Below, piece after piece: positions 16,935-25,397 of a stretch of 64,000 nucleotides of DNA. This DNA is from Brucella pseudogrignonensis (GTDB lineage: Bacteria; Pseudomonadota; Alphaproteobacteria; Rhizobiales; Rhizobiaceae): the NCBI RefSeq assembly GCF_032190615.1, contig NZ_JAVLAT010000002.1, positions 186,001 to 250,000 on the forward strand. Reading direction: 5' to 3'. The notes beneath the pieces are model-generated. The model was given only the letters and a program-made list of their open reading frames with translations, did no database searches and was not told where the DNA came from. Both the position numbers and the translations under genes were made by a program. How positions within the stretch are numbered: the stretch's first letter is position 1; each line of letters opens with the position of its first letter.

Positions 16935-17842
16935 GCTTTAAAGACGGTCGAGCTTATTTTCGACCGTAACCAGCGATGCGCCGGGTCGCTTTCCCGGCGC
17001 TTATGCCAAACCTGCACAAAAACGAGTGGCGGCAGGGGTACGGGCACAGGCAGGACCACCAAATTATCCGCCAGTGGGAGATTCCTCAGAGCGCTTCGCG
17101 CAACTGTCAGAATAAGATCAGTCCCCTCTATGAGCTGCGGCGCCACATTCCAGTGCGGCACGACAAGCGCGATATGCCGTGTATGTCCCGCGAGCCTCAG
17201 GCTTTCCTCAATCTCCGTCATCGCGTCGCCACGCACCGCAACCAAAGCATGAGGGCGTGCAAAATAGGTTTCGGTGTCCAGGCGGCCACCTTCGAGCGTT
17301 CGGCCGTCAAGCAGGCAAACATATTCGTCCTGGATCACGACATCTGATGTTATCTGGGCTGGCAAATGCGGAAAGACGCCAAAGCCCAGATCAATCTCGC
17401 CATCCAGAATACGTGCTATCATGCCTTCGCGGCTGAATTGGCTGATCGCAAGATCAATCCCCGGAGCGTCTTTTCGCAATTCACGCACCAGCCCAGGCAA
17501 CACAATACGACTGCCATAATCTGACATCGACAGATTAAAACGATGCTGCGTAGTCGCGGGATCGAAACCTTGCGGCCCCAGCACTGCGCGCACGCCTGAT
17601 AGCGCTTCCGTCAGCGGCTTTGCGATTTCCATTGCCTTAATGGATGGCACAAGGCCAGCACCTTCCCGGACAAGCAATGGATCATCCAGCAGATCACGCA
17701 GACGCGCCAAAGCATGACTAACTGCAGGCTGGCTCATATTGAGCCGAACCGCTGCGCGCGAGACATGCCGTTCCGTCAGCAAAACATCGAGAATAACGAG
17801 CAAGTTCAGATCAACATTTCTTAGATTATTCTTTTGATGCAT
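16931..17842 (-). CDS. LysR family transcriptional regulator (NodD/LinR-like)
   Basis: 303-aa regulator. The start NLRNVDLNLLVILDVLLTER is typical of the NodD/PcpR/LinR subgroup. The helix-turn-helix lies at about residues 20-60 (SRAAVRLNMSQPAVSHALARLR) and is followed by a substrate-binding-protein-like domain. It is divergent from a YdcZ-type transporter gene, with a 66-bp gap between start codons, so this transporter is the likely target. It converges on gshA with a 4-bp overlap. Confidence 0.92.
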   Translation of the reverse strand: MHQKNNLRNVDLNLLVILDVLLTERHVSRAAVRLNMSQPAVSHALARLRDLLDDPLLVREGAGLVPSIKAMEIAKPLTEALSGVRAVLGPQGFDPATTQHRFNLSMSDYGSRIVLPGLVRELRKDAPGIDLAISQFSREGMIARILDGEIDLGFGVFPHLPAQITSDVVIQDEYVCLLDGRTLEGGRLDTETYFARPHALVAVRGDAMTEIEESLRLAGHTRHIALVVPHWNVAPQLIEGTDLILTVARSALRNLPLADNLVVLPVPVPLPPLVFVQVWHKRRESDPAHRWLRSKISSTVFKA

Positions 17843-17908
17843 ATCTCAATCGCAAATCCGAATTTCCCATTCACTAAACATATATCTACTTCAGAGTGAA
17901 AGGAATAG

Positions 17909-18427
17909 ATGAAAGGACTCTCCATGCAGGCTCAGGGATCGCTTACATTTCTTGTCGCCGCGCTTATCGCCGGTGCGGTGGTGCCATTTCAAGCTGGGGC
18001 GAATGCCGCATTGGGCCGCGCACTCGGTCATCCATTGTGGGCGACCGTCGTTTCGCTGATCGTCAGCATCATTTGCGTGCTGCCGGTTTTGCTGGCAATG
18101 AAAGTGTCGCTACCCACCTTCACCGGCCTTTTAGGTCAGCCGAAGTGGATATGGATCGGTGGAATTGCCGGCGTGTTTTACATCACGGCAGCTATTTTGT
18201 TCGCACCCAAACTTGGCGCCGCAGGTTTTATGACATCAGTTATTGCCGGGCAATTGATTGCTGCGGTGCTGGTCGATTATTTCGGCATTATGGGATTTGC
18301 CTCAAGAGAAATCACGCCATCGCGCATAGCGGGTGTTCTATTGGTGGCCGTGGGCGTTGTCGTGATGCAGGGACCATCACTCTGGCGCAGCGCTGAAACT
18401 ATCGCTGCTGCAACAGGCAATAAATAA
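17909..18427 (+). CDS. DMT family transporter, YdcZ/DUF606 type
   Basis: 172-aa inner-membrane protein with five hydrophobic helices. It belongs to the short, single-domain YdcZ (DUF606) branch of the drug/metabolite transporter superfamily, whose members may work as dimers. Diagnostic segments are GAVVPFQAGANAALGRALGHPLWA near the N-terminus, then an IGGIAGVFYI segment and GFMTSVIAGQLIAAV. The start could be 17909 or the ATG at 17924. It is divergent from the LysR gene at 16931-17842, which probably controls it. Substrate unknown. Confidence 0.88.
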   Translation: MKGLSMQAQGSLTFLVAALIAGAVVPFQAGANAALGRALGHPLWATVVSLIVSIICVLPVLLAMKVSLPTFTGLLGQPKWIWIGGIAGVFYITAAILFAPKLGAAGFMTSVIAGQLIAAVLVDYFGIMGFASREITPSRIAGVLLVAVGVVVMQGPSLWRSAETIAAATGNK

Positions 18428-18430
18428 ACA

Positions 18431-18453
18431 AAAGGCACGGAGATCCGCGCCTT
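18431..18453. terminator. Bidirectional terminator
   Basis: Hairpin AAGGCACGGA/TCCGCGCCTT (18432-18441 with 18444-18453, one mismatch) between the convergent YdcZ-type transporter and L,D-transpeptidase genes. The tail is stronger for the minus strand (TTTT). Confidence 0.6.
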
Positions 18454-18463
18454 CTGTTGTTGG

Positions 18464-19189
18464 TTACGCTGAAACCTGCGTTCCTTTGCTCGGATCAGGG
18501 ATCACCACAATCGTGCTGCCATCGCGCACATTGTTATAGAGATCGATCACATCCTGATTGAGCAGGCGAATACAACCCGACGATACGGCCTTGCCGATGC
18601 TCCATTCTTCAGGCGAACCATGAATACGATAGATCGTGTCACGGCCATCCTTATGAATATACAGCGCCCGCGCACCGAGCGGGTTCTTCAGGCCCGGAGG
18701 CATACCACCATTGGCAATGCTATAGGGTTCAAGCGCAGGCTGGCGCGCCACCATTTCATCCGGCGGCGTCCAGCGCGGCCACTCACGCTTATAGGCGATG
18801 ATTGCGCGACCCGCCCATGAAAAGCCATCACGGCCCACACCAATACCATAGCGCATGGCGCGACCGTTGCCACGAACGTGATAAAGATATTTGTTAGGCG
18901 TATCGACGATCACAGTGCCGACTTTTTCACTGGTCGGATAATCAACTTCCTGCCGCCAGAATTTCGGATCGACCTTGGCGACATTCACCGCAGGCAGTGG
19001 GAACTGCTCATAGGGCATCGCTTCATACATCGGCGGCACGGCACGAACCGGAGCAGGAGCCTTGGCCACTTTAGCCGCACCCGGCTGCTGTGCTGTTGAA
19101 ACACAGCCGGAAAGCGCTACAGCACTTGCACCAATCAGAAAGGCACGACGACTGGTTACCCCATGGCCTTGAAAAAACTTAACCGACAT
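18464..19189 (-). CDS. L,D-transpeptidase with Tat motif and lipobox
   Basis: 241-aa peptidoglycan-modifying enzyme. The leader carries a twin-arginine motif (TSRRAFLIG, Arg14-Arg15) and a lipobox (ALSGC, Cys29), so it is predicted to be a Tat-exported lipoprotein. A Pro/Ala-rich linker (about 30-60) precedes the YkuD domain (about 90-235). The catalytic residues are His190 (RIHGSPEEW) and Cys206 (SSGCIRLLNQDV). It closely resembles the partial L,D-transpeptidase at the left end of the window. Whether it makes 3-3 cross-links or anchors an outer-membrane protein to peptidoglycan cannot be told. Confidence 0.94.
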   Translation of the reverse strand: MSVKFFQGHGVTSRRAFLIGASAVALSGCVSTAQQPGAAKVAKAPAPVRAVPPMYEAMPYEQFPLPAVNVAKVDPKFWRQEVDYPTSEKVGTVIVDTPNKYLYHVRGNGRAMRYGIGVGRDGFSWAGRAIIAYKREWPRWTPPDEMVARQPALEPYSIANGGMPPGLKNPLGARALYIHKDGRDTIYRIHGSPEEWSIGKAVSSGCIRLLNQDVIDLYNNVRDGSTIVVIPDPSKGTQVSA

Positions 19190-19321
19190 TCAAAAACTCT
19201 TTCAGCTTCATCTTTGTGAGCCACGTGACTCGCTGGGATAACGAAAGAGAAAACCAAACTTAAGTCAGCCTTAAGAGTGTGCAAAGAACCTCAATTCTGT
19301 GAAATGGCTTTGGATATGTGT

Positions 19322-20905
19322 CTAAAATAACGAGTTTTGATCGTCGGAATCCAGTGTCCCCGTTTTGCTCGCTTTACTCTTTGACGAGCGTCCTGACGTA
19401 ATCCCGGCCACAACAGCAACATCACCATCGCGGAAGCGAATCGACAAAGCATCACCATTACCAACGCTTGCCGCCTGCTTAACCGGCTTCCCTGCCGCAT
19501 CGAAAACAACCGCAAAACCGCGATCCAGAACACTTTCATAGGAAAGTGTGCGCATCAGCCGTTCCAGTTCCTGCCCGCGTCGTTTGGTGCGTTCAATCAA
19601 TATGTTAATCGCCTGATCGCGGCGGCGATCGAGCTGCTCCATGGCATTTTTCGCAAGCGTTGTCCGCCGTAGCAAAGGCTCCGGCGTCAGCCGGTCGGCA
19701 CGTCTTGCAAACACGATGCGGCGCTCGCGCAAAAATGCTTCCAGCGCACGCGGCAAGCGCTGGCCCAGCAGCTTGATATGACGCTTTTGCTCGTCAAAAC
19801 CACGTTGCAGCAAACGTGGCGACAATTGCCGTGCACGTCCTTCAAATTGTACGCGTTTCTTTTGTGTGTTCACAAACAACCCGCGTGTGAGGCGCGACGC
19901 AGCCTCGTCAAAGCGACGACGCGGCAGGGCAAGCAGTTGATCAGCTGATGGCAGCGCACGACCGGCAGCGCGGAAGGATTGACGCTTTTGATCGATGAAC
20001 CGCGACATGGCCGCAGACAGACGCGCAGATTGTGCGGCAACTGTTGCCACCAGATCAGCCTTCACAGGCACCGCCATTTCGGCTGCACCTGTCGGCGTTG
20101 GTGCGCGCACATCGGCTGCCAGATCAATCAGCGTCCAGTCCGTTTCATGGCCGACAGCTGAAATTACCGGAATATGTGACGCCGCAACTGCCCGCACGAC
20201 GATCTCATCATTAAAGCCCCAAAGATCTTCGAGACTGCCGCCACCACGCGCAACAATCAACACATCGGGGCGTGGAATCATGCCGTCTTCGGCCAGTCCA
20301 TTGAAACCTTCCACCGCTGCAGCCACTTCCGCACCGCTTGTCTCACCCTGCACACGCACAGGCCAGACAATGACACGCAGCGGATAGCGATCCGAAATGC
20401 GGTGAATAATATCGCGGATCACGGCACCGGTGGGCGATGTCACAACACCAATCACCCGCGGCATAAACGGCAATAGCTGCTTGGCAGCCGGGTCGAACAA
20501 GCCTTCCGCAGCCAGCTTGCGCTTGCGCTCTTCAAGCAGAGCCATCAGCGCACCCGCGCCAGCAGGCTCCATCTGTTCTATGACAATCTGATACTTGGAA
20601 GAGCCCGGATAGGTGGTCAGTTTGCCTGTGGCAATGACTTCCATGCCTTCTTCCGGACGGAAGCGCAAACGTCCCATTGATCCGCGCCAGATGACGGCCT
20701 CAAGCCGCGACCGGTCATCTTTCAACGCAAAATAGGCATGACCAGACGAATGCGGTCCGCGATAGCCGGAAATTTCTCCACGCACACGCACATGCGCAAA
20801 CGTATCTTCGACCGTGCGCTTCAAAGCGCCGGAAATCTCAGAAACGCTATATTCCGCTACATTAGAAGCGGTGCCCTTAGGATCAGAATCGAAACCTATG
20901 CTCAT
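19322..20905 (-). CDS. xseA: Exodeoxyribonuclease VII large subunit
   Basis: Large catalytic subunit of ExoVII, which degrades single-stranded DNA from both ends and acts in mismatch repair and tolerance of DNA damage. 527 aa. An N-terminal OB-fold (about residues 15-115; [19 protein letters not shown]) is followed by the nuclease domain with [33 protein letters not shown] and [17 protein letters not shown]. The C-terminal part is a long helical, Arg-rich region that binds XseB. The small-subunit gene is not adjacent. The protein ends in a short Ser/Lys-rich tail. Confidence 0.95.
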   Translation of the reverse strand: MSIGFDSDPKGTASNVAEYSVSEISGALKRTVEDTFAHVRVRGEISGYRGPHSSGHAYFALKDDRSRLEAVIWRGSMGRLRFRPEEGMEVIATGKLTTYPGSSKYQIVIEQMEPAGAGALMALLEERKRKLAAEGLFDPAAKQLLPFMPRVIGVVTSPTGAVIRDIIHRISDRYPLRVIVWPVRVQGETSGAEVAAAVEGFNGLAEDGMIPRPDVLIVARGGGSLEDLWGFNDEIVVRAVAASHIPVISAVGHETDWTLIDLAADVRAPTPTGAAEMAVPVKADLVATVAAQSARLSAAMSRFIDQKRQSFRAAGRALPSADQLLALPRRRFDEAASRLTRGLFVNTQKKRVQFEGRARQLSPRLLQRGFDEQKRHIKLLGQRLPRALEAFLRERRIVFARRADRLTPEPLLRRTTLAKNAMEQLDRRRDQAINILIERTKRRGQELERLMRTLSYESVLDRGFAVVFDAAGKPVKQAASVGNGDALSIRFRDGDVAVVAGITSGRSSKSKASKTGTLDSDDQNSLF

Positions 20906-20982
20906 CCTGCAATAGGTATCAGTCGAGGATCAGCGGTCAACGGGACAAGACGCCACTCTTCAGGCTTACGCACGTTCAACCC

Positions 20983-21942
20983 TCACCAACCCGGTAATAA
21001 TTCATTGCTACGCACGCGACGCATTCTAATGGATGATAAGGATGACACTTCAGCAGACGAAAGAGCTGACGGAGGGGGCGAAGAAATATTATCAAGACTT
21101 TCAATAATATGCTGTGCCAATGCGTCCACAATTGCATTCTGCTTGTTATGCCCACGCATAATGCCAATGCCAAACTCTGGCAAAGCACCAAATCCGTCAG
21201 CCTCGCCCAGCACGCGCATGCCGGGACGCAGCGCACATTCCGGCAAAACAGAAACAGCCAACCCCGAAAGAACCGCCGCCGCCAGAACGGTCGCAGACCA
21301 ACTCGTGATGATAATGCGATAATCTCGGTTAGCCTGCTCGAGAACATTGATTGCAGCATTGCGCCAGATGCATGTGGGTCTTCCCACCGCCAGTGGCAAC
21401 ATCGCCTCTTCATGCACCGCATGCGTGGCCGAAGTCACCCACAACAGCGGCTCAGTGCGCACAACTTCAGACCGACGCTTATCATCGCATTGCGTCACAA
21501 GAGCAATGTCCAGCGTGCCACGACGGATCATTTCGTCAAGATTAACCGTTGGTTCGCACACCACCGACAATTCAACACGCGGGTTTGACCGCGCAAAACG
21601 CGCCATGATTTCAGGCAAAAACCGATCCGCATAATCATCAGGCGTACCAATGCGGACATGGCCTTCAAGTTGCGTATCGTCAAAGGCTGCGATGGTTTCG
21701 CCATTTAACAGCAACATACGACGTGCATAAAGCAGCAACCTTTCGCCATCTTCAGTCAGGCGATTAATGCGCCCATCCCGTTCAAAAAGCGGCTTCCCAA
21801 TGCGTTCTTCAAGGCGGCGCATCTGCATGGAAACAGCTGATTGTGTTTTAAAAACAGCATCTGCTGCTTTGGTAAAGCTGCCCGTATCCGCAATAGCAAT
21901 GAAGGTCTGCAACTGGTCTAGATCTAAAGGCGCGCTCATCAA
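20983..21942 (-). CDS. LysR family transcriptional regulator
   Basis: 319-aa LysR-type regulator. The N-terminal helix-turn-helix is LDLDQLQTFIAIADTGSFTKAADAVFKTQSAVSMQMRRLE, and the effector domain starts near residue 92 (HVRIGTPDDYADRFL). A roughly 30-residue Ser-rich extension lies past the usual C-terminus (about 287-319). The gene is divergent from the DUF1127 gene with a 160-bp gap, a possible target. Effector unknown. Confidence 0.9.
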   Translation of the reverse strand: MMSAPLDLDQLQTFIAIADTGSFTKAADAVFKTQSAVSMQMRRLEERIGKPLFERDGRINRLTEDGERLLLYARRMLLLNGETIAAFDDTQLEGHVRIGTPDDYADRFLPEIMARFARSNPRVELSVVCEPTVNLDEMIRRGTLDIALVTQCDDKRRSEVVRTEPLLWVTSATHAVHEEAMLPLAVGRPTCIWRNAAINVLEQANRDYRIIITSWSATVLAAAVLSGLAVSVLPECALRPGMRVLGEADGFGALPEFGIGIMRGHNKQNAIVDALAQHIIESLDNISSPPPSALSSAEVSSLSSIRMRRVRSNELLPGW

Positions 21943-22102
21943 AACGATCCATCATAATTATTGAACTATCATATTAAAAACATTCGTTGGAACAATCAAT
22001 TCTATTCTTGGATAAAGCTGGCGTCGCAGAGAATGGAGACGCGAAAGCGAATGACCTGACGATAGAAACATTTTGAACAAGCGCGCTTGAAGGAGAGCGG
22101 CA

Positions 22103-22405
22103 ATGACAGCGATAAGCAAAACCACCATAACACCTTTACCCGAAACCAGCACTTCAACCTCCGTGCTGCGTCAGATGGTGAATTCCGTGTTTGCGTCGGC
22201 TATGCGTCGCTGGACGCTTTTCAGAAACCGACGCCATGTCGGCCATCTCAATCAGCTCGATAGCTACCTGCTTAGGGACATTGGGGTGCATGATGGTGAT
22301 ATTTATACCGCGATCCACACGCGGGTGACGGATGATCCGACCCGCGTTCTGGCCGCACTTGCAGATGCACGCGCACGCTTGGAGACCACGCGCCACATCT
22401 GCTGA
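22103..22405 (+). CDS. DUF1127 domain protein
   Basis: 100-aa protein with a C-terminal DUF1127 motif (HLNQLDSYLLRDIGVHDGDI, about residues 50-69) preceded by a basic Arg-rich stretch (RRWTLFRNRR). DUF1127 proteins are small, Arg-rich, and in alphaproteobacteria some bind RNA or affect phosphate and carbon metabolism; the N-terminal 35 residues here are Ser/Thr-rich and unlike a signal peptide. It is divergent from a LysR gene and followed by a terminator at 22467-22499. Confidence 0.8.
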   Translation: MTAISKTTITPLPETSTSTSVLRQMVNSVFASAMRRWTLFRNRRHVGHLNQLDSYLLRDIGVHDGDIYTAIHTRVTDDPTRVLAALADARARLETTRHIC

Positions 22406-22466
22406 ACGAACATCTGGCGGGCGCCACCTTCACAGCCGGGTCCCCTCTCGGCCAGCCTGCCCTTTT

Positions 22467-22499
22467 GCCCGGCCGCACCTCTGCTGCCGGGCTTTTTTT
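22467..22499 (+). terminator. Rho-independent terminator after DUF1127 gene
   Basis: Stem GCCCGGC/GCCGGGC (22467-22473 with 22486-22492) followed by a run of seven T. The remainder of 22406-22696 shows no gene. Confidence 0.88.
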
Positions 22500-22696
22500 C
22501 TGGATACCTGTCAAGTTGCGGTGCAAGTACAAGGCTTTCGAAGAGAAACAAAGAAATAACTGAATTTGCCATATTTTTTTAAATGAAGGGCTTGCGCTAC
22601 CCGTTTGAGTTCGCTAGATGGTGGCCACCGACAAATGAAGCATTTGGCTTTCGTCGAAATCGCTCTCAGTTATACTGAACTGAAAAGCGATTGTGC

Positions 22697-22770
22697 TGGG
22701 GAATAGGTTAACGGTAGACCCACGGACTCTGACTCCGTTAGTCCTGGTTCGAATCCAGGTTCCCCAGCCA
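22697..22770 (+). tRNA. tRNA-Gln (anticodon CUG)
   Basis: 74 nt with encoded CCA. The acceptor stem TGGGGAA/TTCCCCA, anticodon stem ACGGA/TCCGT with a CTCTGAC loop (anticodon CTG) and the T arm CCTGG-TTCGAAT-CCAGG all fold correctly. Everything immediately downstream is accessory and decayed DNA, so this tRNA marks the left edge of the variable zone. No second copy of its 3' end was seen, so use as a phage-type attachment site is not shown. Confidence 0.95.
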
Positions 22771-22929
22771 ATACTTTTCTAAAGGAAATCAACGTCTTAG
22801 ATAAATTAAACGCTCTGCATCGAGCCGTTTTCATGTTGCATCTTGTCACAAATAGTTTCCCCGTAATTACAAAGGGTTACAAAAAACCACGGCAAATCCA
22901 TGCAACATGCTTGACTCCTTTATTGGCAC

Positions 22930-22944
22930 GAACAAAATAAGAAC
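22930..22944 (+). promoter_or_regulatory. LexA (SOS) box, orphan copy
   Basis: GAACAAAATAAGAAC fits the alphaproteobacterial LexA site GTTC-N7-GTTC read on the other strand. The same 15 bp recurs at 25769-25783 in front of the broken Y-family polymerase gene. Here the site is followed directly by an IS3-family transposase remnant, so the gene it once controlled appears to be gone. Confidence 0.6.
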
Positions 22945-22974
22945 ATCGATGACGGTCGTGACAAACACAGATAT

Positions 22975-23331
22975 ACGGATGGCGTGTGTAATGGCGGCGA
23001 ATTTATCTCTCGTGACCTGGATTTATGGGCTTACCATAGGGGGGCTCGACTTCTCCCGACCCGGCAAGCCGACAGATAACAGCTACATAGGGAGCTTCAA
23101 TGGCAAGTTCAGAGCCGAGTGCCTGAACGCCATTGGTTCATGAGCCTTGACGACGCCCGCATTAAGATGGAGGATTGGCGTAGAGACTATAACGAATTCC
23201 GGCCACATAGCGCCATTGGCAATAAGGTGCCGCTTTCGCTTATGAATGGCTCAACGGCATCCCCGCCGCTTTGAGCCTTAAACCCGGAAAATTCTAGTTC
23301 TCCGTGGTCCAAATTCGGGGCGCACCTCAAG
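22975..23331 (+). mobile_element. Remnant of an IS3-family insertion sequence
   Basis: C-terminal part of an IS3-family (IS407/IS51-like) orfB transposase, read with at least two frameshifts. Recognisable pieces in order are GGEFISRDLDLWAYHRG, LDFSRPGKPTDNSYIGSF, NGKFRAECLNA, and WRRDYNEFRPHSAIGNKVP, i.e. the second Asp and the final Glu region of the DDE domain. A one-base loss near 23130 breaks the frame. The right terminus is probably at about 23331, where the sequence reads GGGGCGCACCTCA. The left end and orfA are missing. Confidence 0.75.
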
Positions 23332-23360
23332 TATTAAGCTAACATTTTCTGGACTTGGTA

Positions 23361-23385
23361 GGAACAAAGAAGGTTTGGCTACGTT
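23361..23385 (+). promoter_or_regulatory. Sigma-EcfG-type promoter of the DUF892 gene
   Basis: GGAAC (23361-23365), a 16-nt spacer, then CGTT (23382-23385), an exact match to the consensus for the alphaproteobacterial general stress sigma factor EcfG. It sits 40 nt upstream of the DUF892 start. Similar sites precede two further genes of this cluster. Confidence 0.7.
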
Positions 23386-23425
23386 GACTCTCCATGCAGG
23401 GGCATAAACTCTAATGGAGAGAAAA

Positions 23426-23923
23426 ATGCCAACTTCCAAAGAAAAGACACTCGACGATCTGTTCTACGATACACTCAAAGACATTTATTACGCGGAACGA
23501 AAAATCATTAAGGCATTGCCAAAGATGGCTAGGGCCGCTGTAGCGCCAGAACTAAAAGCAGCATTCGAAAAACATAAGGAACAAACTCAGGAGCATATCG
23601 AAAGGCTTCAGCAGGTTTTCGAACTGATCGGAAAACGCGCTCAAGGCAAAACTTGTGATGCTATTGAGGGAATTATTGCAGAAGGTGAAGAAATTATCGA
23701 GGAATTTAAGGACACAAAAGCTCTTGATGCTGGCCTCATTTCGTCTGCTCAGGCTGTCGAACACTACGAGATTACAAGATATGGAACGCTTAAACGCTGG
23801 GCCACGGAACTTGGACACAAGGATGTCGCGAAACTGCTTGACACAACTTTGCAGGAAGAAGGTCAGACGGATCACGATTTGACAAAACTGGCAGAAACAA
23901 AAGTAAACCTTAAAGCAGCTTAA
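23426..23923 (+). CDS. DUF892 (YciE/YciF-like) ferritin-like protein
   Basis: 165-aa soluble, all-helical protein of the DUF892 family, related to YciE/YciF and to ferritin-like diiron four-helix bundles. Typical pieces are LDDLFYDTLKDIYYAERKIIKALPKMA at the N-terminus, KHKEQTQEHIERL, and an AVEHYEITRYGTLKRWA helix carrying ExxH-type metal ligands. The start at 23426 is preferred over the ATG at 23414 because GGAGAG then lies at ribosome-binding distance. Members are general-stress proteins in many proteobacteria; a sigma-EcfG-type promoter 40 nt upstream agrees. It has its own terminator. Confidence 0.88.
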   Translation: MPTSKEKTLDDLFYDTLKDIYYAERKIIKALPKMARAAVAPELKAAFEKHKEQTQEHIERLQQVFELIGKRAQGKTCDAIEGIIAEGEEIIEEFKDTKALDAGLISSAQAVEHYEITRYGTLKRWATELGHKDVAKLLDTTLQEEGQTDHDLTKLAETKVNLKAA

Positions 23924-23929
23924 TTCAAC

Positions 23930-23953
23930 AACCCCACTTCGGTGGGGTTTTCT
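23930..23953 (+). terminator. Rho-independent terminator after DUF892 gene
   Basis: ACCCCAC-TTCG-GTGGGGT hairpin (23931-23937 with 23942-23948), UUCG tetraloop, followed by TTT. It lies directly after the stop codon. Confidence 0.88.
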
Positions 23954-23986
23954 CATTTAATGAAATTCAAGTGCGAGGAGACACAA

Positions 23987-24169
23987 ATGGATAGAAAAAA
24001 AAGCCCTTGGACAGATCCTGATTTGGTTCGTGAAGATCAATCGGCTGATCCTGCCCCCGTTGATCCCAAGGATCAAAATGATAGGCCTACACACGAGCAG
24101 TCGAATTCACCCGGCAACCATGAAAAAAAGCTTCCGAACGAGCCATATATTGATCGATCTAACGATTAA
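23987..24169 (+). CDS. 60-aa hydrophilic protein, unknown
   Basis: A short acidic/polar protein rich in Asp, Pro, Asn and Lys (contains WTDPDLVREDQSADPAPVD) without hydrophobic segments, probably unstructured. The ATG at 23987 has a GAGGAG ribosome-binding site 8 nt upstream, which argues for a real gene. It lies in the small stress cassette between the DUF892 gene and an acidic 93-aa gene in the same direction. No family recognised. Confidence 0.55.
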   Translation: MDRKKSPWTDPDLVREDQSADPAPVDPKDQNDRPTHEQSNSPGNHEKKLPNEPYIDRSND

Positions 24170-24199
24170 TATTGACTAAGTCACAAAAGGTAGAAGGCA

Positions 24200-24481
24200 A
24201 TGTTGGGCCCAAAAGAGATAGGACTATATCCTGATCGCCAGATTGATTGCCAAGAGGCTGTTTCTGAGGGAGTTGCAGAACTCCTTGAGCAGGCGACCTT
24301 AGAAGGACGCTCTCCAAAAGACGCAGAAGCGGTCATTGATGGAACAAGCATCCCCGGCGCAAGTAACCTCATCGAGGAAGCCGTTGAAGCGGGCTGGTCA
24401 GCAGATGAAGCAGCAGACGCCATAACGATTGTCTCAGAGGAAATTCGAAAAGGCGAGATAGGCGTCGATCCAAACGAATAG
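24200..24481 (+). CDS. 93-aa acidic protein, unknown
   Basis: Small, strongly acidic, Ala/Glu-rich protein, predicted mainly helical. Two stretches look alike (VAELLEQATLEGRSPKDAEAVI and NLIEEAVEAGWSADEAADAI), suggesting an internal duplication of a roughly 30-residue helix pair with an xGxSxxxAxxxI pattern. An AAGG ribosome-binding site precedes the ATG. It follows the 60-aa gene by 30 nt and may be cotranscribed with it. No family recognised. Confidence 0.6.
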   Translation: MLGPKEIGLYPDRQIDCQEAVSEGVAELLEQATLEGRSPKDAEAVIDGTSIPGASNLIEEAVEAGWSADEAADAITIVSEEIRKGEIGVDPNE

Positions 24482-24494
24482 GCTAGGCACTTAT

Positions 24495-24704
24495 CTAATT
24501 GATAGAAGCTGGCGGCACCTGTTCGGATAAAGCTGGTGGCACGGTTTGCTCGCTATTAGCTGGAGCCTCTGGCTCGATCACATTACCGAATATTTCAATC
24601 CCGATCCAAACGCCTGCCGCCGCAGCAAGACTGACCAACAATATAATGAGAACTGGTTTGCCTTCTTTACCCTGCCGCGCCTCGGTGGGGTTTAACTTTT
24701 TCAC
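24495..24704 (-). CDS. 69-aa membrane-anchored protein, unknown
   Basis: Basic N-terminus (KKLNPTEARQGKEGKP), one transmembrane segment (VLIILLVSLAAAAGVWIGI, about residues 18-36) and a Pro/Glu/Ala-rich tail outside the membrane. Similar small basic-plus-TM proteins often accompany stress genes in Rhizobiales. The ATG has an upstream AGGAGG-type site (reverse of tcctcct at 24711-24717), and a sigma-EcfG-like promoter lies about 40 nt upstream. It converges on the 93-aa gene. Confidence 0.65.
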   Translation of the reverse strand: MKKLNPTEARQGKEGKPVLIILLVSLAAAAGVWIGIEIFGNVIEPEAPANSEQTVPPALSEQVPPASIN

Positions 24705-24744
24705 GAGAAGTTCCTCCTGTCAGAACAAAGCCAACTAGAAGGCG

Positions 24745-24769
24745 AACCTTTAATGGGCGAATAAGTTCC
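24745..24769 (-). promoter_or_regulatory. Sigma-EcfG-like promoter of the 69-aa membrane protein gene
   Basis: On the minus strand, GGAAC (24769-24765), a 16-nt spacer, then GGTT (24748-24745). One base differs from the CGTT consensus. Distance to the start codon is 40 nt, as for the DUF892 promoter. Confidence 0.55.
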
Positions 24770-24926
24770 ATATGAGAAATTGATCAAAAGCTCATATCTC
24801 CCCTTTGGCACTTGCATTTTGCTAAATTAACTATTCAATTCCTATTCTTCTGCCCCAGCCCGATCCTCTGTAAAATATCTTTCATGACACGTATATCGCC
24901 ACCAAGTTGTACACAATAAATGAATA

Positions 24927-24948
24927 AACCGCCCCGAAGGGCGGTTTT
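24927..24948. terminator. Hairpin terminator after PRC-barrel gene
   Basis: AACCGCCC-CGAA-GGGCGGTT (24927-24934 with 24939-24946). It lies just beyond the stop of the PRC-barrel gene on the minus strand. The T tract is short in both directions. Confidence 0.6.
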
Positions 24949-24967
24949 CATAGTCTTTTGTCAATAA

Positions 24968-25363
24968 TTACTTTGCCCAGCGGCCATCGTACTTGAACTC
25001 TGGCGCCTTCTCAATTTCTTCCTTTGTCGAGTTCATAACTGCCGACCACTTCTTGTCTTCGTCAAAATAGGTAATATCCACGGCATCAGGGGCAACAATC
25101 ACGTAACGCTCACCAACTCCCAGAAAGCCGCCAACAGACACGATATAGCCACTTAGCACACCATCTGAGATAATAAGGTCCTTAATTTCCCCAATGGTTT
25201 TGTCGTCGCCATTTACGATATTCAGACCGATAAGATTATAGCTAAGAACAGCAGTCGGTTGAGCAGTCACAAACACTTCTTTTTCTGCAACAGTGGCAGT
25301 CTGAGCGTTAGCAAAAGAAACCAGGGCAACAGTTGCAGCAGCAGCGAGCAGAATACGGCGCAT
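24968..25363 (-). CDS. Exported PRC-barrel domain protein
   Basis: 131-aa protein with a Sec signal peptide (MRRILLAAAATVALVSFANA, cleavage about residue 20) and a PRC-barrel domain (about residues 42-110; LIGLNIVNGDDKTIGEIKDLI and SVGGFLGVGERYVIVAPDAV). Periplasmic PRC-barrel proteins of this type are common in Rhizobiales stress regulons; their molecular role is not settled. It ends in a short charged KYDGRWAK tail. A GGAAC-N16-CATT element lies 44 nt upstream, one base from the sigma-EcfG consensus, in line with the other genes of this cassette. Confidence 0.85.
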   Translation of the reverse strand: MRRILLAAAATVALVSFANAQTATVAEKEVFVTAQPTAVLSYNLIGLNIVNGDDKTIGEIKDLIISDGVLSGYIVSVGGFLGVGERYVIVAPDAVDITYFDEDKKWSAVMNSTKEEIEKAPEFKYDGRWAK

Positions 25364-25397
25364 CTAAATTCTCCAAAATTTTCAATGACATATTAGT

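Noticed and set aside
22697..22770. tRNA-Gln(CUG) as a phage-type attachment site
   Set aside because: No integrase gene and no direct repeat of the tRNA 3' end were found in the window, so an attL/attR pair cannot be supported.
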